Source of the DNA: Bombella apis
GTDB lineage: Bacteria; Pseudomonadota; Alphaproteobacteria; Acetobacterales; Acetobacteraceae
Length of the DNA: 64,000 nucleotides
Direction: 5' to 3'
NCBI RefSeq assembly: GCF_018221685.1
Contig: NZ_JAGJTM010000004.1
Coordinates: forward strand, 62,001-126,000
In this document: positions 63,142-64,000 of the stretch, piece after piece
Position numbering within the stretch: the first letter of the stretch is position 1
Layout: each line of letters begins with the position of its first letter
Notes under the pieces: model-generated
What the model saw: only the letters and a program-made list of their open reading frames with translations
Databases searched by the model: none
Told to the model about the DNA's origin: nothing
Program-made: the position numbers and the translations under genes

Positions 63142-64000
63142 TTACTCGTGGAAGGTATCCAGGTCTCCAAAGCGGGTGAATTCACCTTCAAAGTAGAGAT
63201 GGACAGTGCCGGTCGGCCCGTGGCGCTGCTTCTCCAGAATCAGCTCGGCCTTGTTGTGGACGAGCGACATCTTCCGCTGCCATTCTTCCAGGGCGATCTG
63301 GTATTTGTCCGGACTGGGGAAGGAGGCTTCCTTGGGTTTGCGCTGTTGCAGGTAATATTCGTCACGATAGACGAACATGACAGCATCGGCATCCTGCTCG
63401 ATGGAGCCGGATTCACGCAGGTCGGAGAGCATCGGGCGCTTGTCGTCACGGGATTCGACCTGACGGGAGAGCTGGGAGAGCGCAATGACGGGCACTTCCA
63501 GCTCTTTGGCGATGGCTTTGAGGCCCTGCGTGATCATCGAGATTTCCAGCACGCGACTGTCCGGTCTTGTGCCAATGGCCGGGCGCATGAGCTGGAGATA
63601 GTCCACCACCACGAGGTTCAGCCCATGTGTGCGGGCCAGCCGGCGGCAGCGTGTCCGCATGGCGGAGAGGGAGATGGCTGGTGTGTCGTCAATATGCAGG
63701 GGCAGGCGTTGCAGCTCCGTGGCAACACGGACGAACCGGTCGAACTCCTTCGGCCCCACATCGCCACGGCGGATGCGCTCGCCTGAGACCTCGGCCTGTT
63801 CGGAGAGGATACGGGCGGCCAGCTGTTCGGAGGACATTTCCAGTGAGAAAATGGCCACACTGCCACGGGGTGGCTCACCTTTTTCTTCTGCCTCCCGCAA
63901 GAGGGACTGCGCTGCGGAGAAGGCGATTTTCGTAGCAAGGGCGGTCTTGCCCATGGCAGGACGGCCAGCGAGGATCAGCAGGTCGGACGGGTGCAGGCCA
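63142..64000 (-). CDS. dnaB: Replicative DNA helicase DnaB, C-terminal part (cut by window edge)
   Basis: About 285 codons of the RecA-like motor domain are present. It begins GLHPSDLLILAGRPAMGKT (Walker A) and runs through AIFSLEMSSEQLAARIL, the DxxQ segment LVVVDYLQLM, LSQLSRQVESRDDKRP and the arginine-finger area SDLRESGSIEQDADAVMF, to the end of the protein. It unwinds DNA at the fork. The N-terminal domain is outside the window. An internal ATG at 63954 is not the start. Confidence 0.97.
   Translation of the reverse strand, partial: GLHPSDLLILAGRPAMGKTALATKIAFSAAQSLLREAEEKGEPPRGSVAIFSLEMSSEQLAARILSEQAEVSGERIRRGDVGPKEFDRFVRVATELQRLPLHIDDTPAISLSAMRTRCRRLARTHGLNLVVVDYLQLMRPAIGTRPDSRVLEISMITQGLKAIAKELEVPVIALSQLSRQVESRDDKRPMLSDLRESGSIEQDADAVMFVYRDEYYLQQRKPKEASFPSPDKYQIALEEWQRKMSLVHNKAELILEKQRHGPTGTVHLYFEGEFTRFGDLDTFHE

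Noticed and set aside
63618..63954. ATG at 63954 as the start of dnaB
   Set aside because: The frame continues upstream to the window edge with GLHPSDLLILAGRPA, the normal lead-in to Walker A, so the gene is simply cut by the window.

Overview
The window is about 60% G+C, dense and almost entirely chromosomal housekeeping sequence. It looks like an acetic acid bacterium (Acetobacteraceae, Alphaproteobacteria). The supporting signs are the protein flavour throughout, an alphaproteobacterial SOS box (GTTC-N7-GTTC) upstream of recA, and an Ala/Pro-rich N-terminal extension on the ExbB-type protein. A small insect-associated genus such as Bombella or Saccharibacter is possible, but that is a guess made without any search. 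I see no CRISPR array, insertion sequence, prophage or plasmid functions.

Layout. 1-2.9 kb: glpX (partial), hom and an AlaC-type aminotransferase on the minus strand. 3-6 kb: a lipoprotein, a ClpP paralogue and a diiron ferritin-like protein. 6-8.8 kb: recA, with its SOS box, and a degenerate gamma-glutamyltranspeptidase-like lipoprotein. 9-14.3 kb: a thioredoxin-fold DsbA-like protein, then folP, a folB-folK fusion and folE, convergent with queD-queC-queE; FolE serves both pathways. 14.4-24.9 kb: tRNA-Asp, a retropepsin-like protein, xerC, priA, a TPR protein, rpmJ, a small exported protein, oligopeptidase B, and pabC-pabB (p-aminobenzoate for folate). 25-29.2 kb: gyrA-coaD-cyclophilin and tRNA-Lys/tRNA-Leu. 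29.7-33.2 kb: a secreted catalase-peroxidase, pseudoazurin and cytochrome b561, which together look like an envelope redox/peroxide group. 33.4-37.5 kb: a PLP sulfur-amino-acid enzyme convergent with metQ-metN-metI. 37.6-40.2 kb: an overlapping YWTD beta-propeller/hydroxyacyl-CoA dehydrogenase pair, YciI and a Pmp3-type peptide. 40.3-47.2 kb: a large MscS-type channel, then tonB-exbB-exbD-exbD-TPR. 47.8-53.1 kb: prfB with its +1 recoding site, PBP1A, rph and rdgB. 53.2-59.6 kb: an outer-membrane porin, cysH-cysD-cysNC and a TauE permease. 59.7-64 kb: a TonB-dependent receptor behind an 18-bp palindrome, an EamA transporter and dnaB (partial).

The genes link in several places. TonB/ExbB/ExbD would energise the TonB-dependent receptor, whose palindrome resembles a zinc-regulator (Zur) site. 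The cys operon reduces sulfate for the sulfur amino acids handled by the metQNI region. pabBC, folP, folBK and folE form most of a folate pathway.

No wholly new defence or biosynthetic system is evident. The best leads are the receptor palindrome, the pseudo-GGT lipoprotein, the envelope KatG/pseudoazurin/b561 group, a C11 tract inside tonB, the YWTD/dehydrogenase pair, and structured leaders near the methionine genes.
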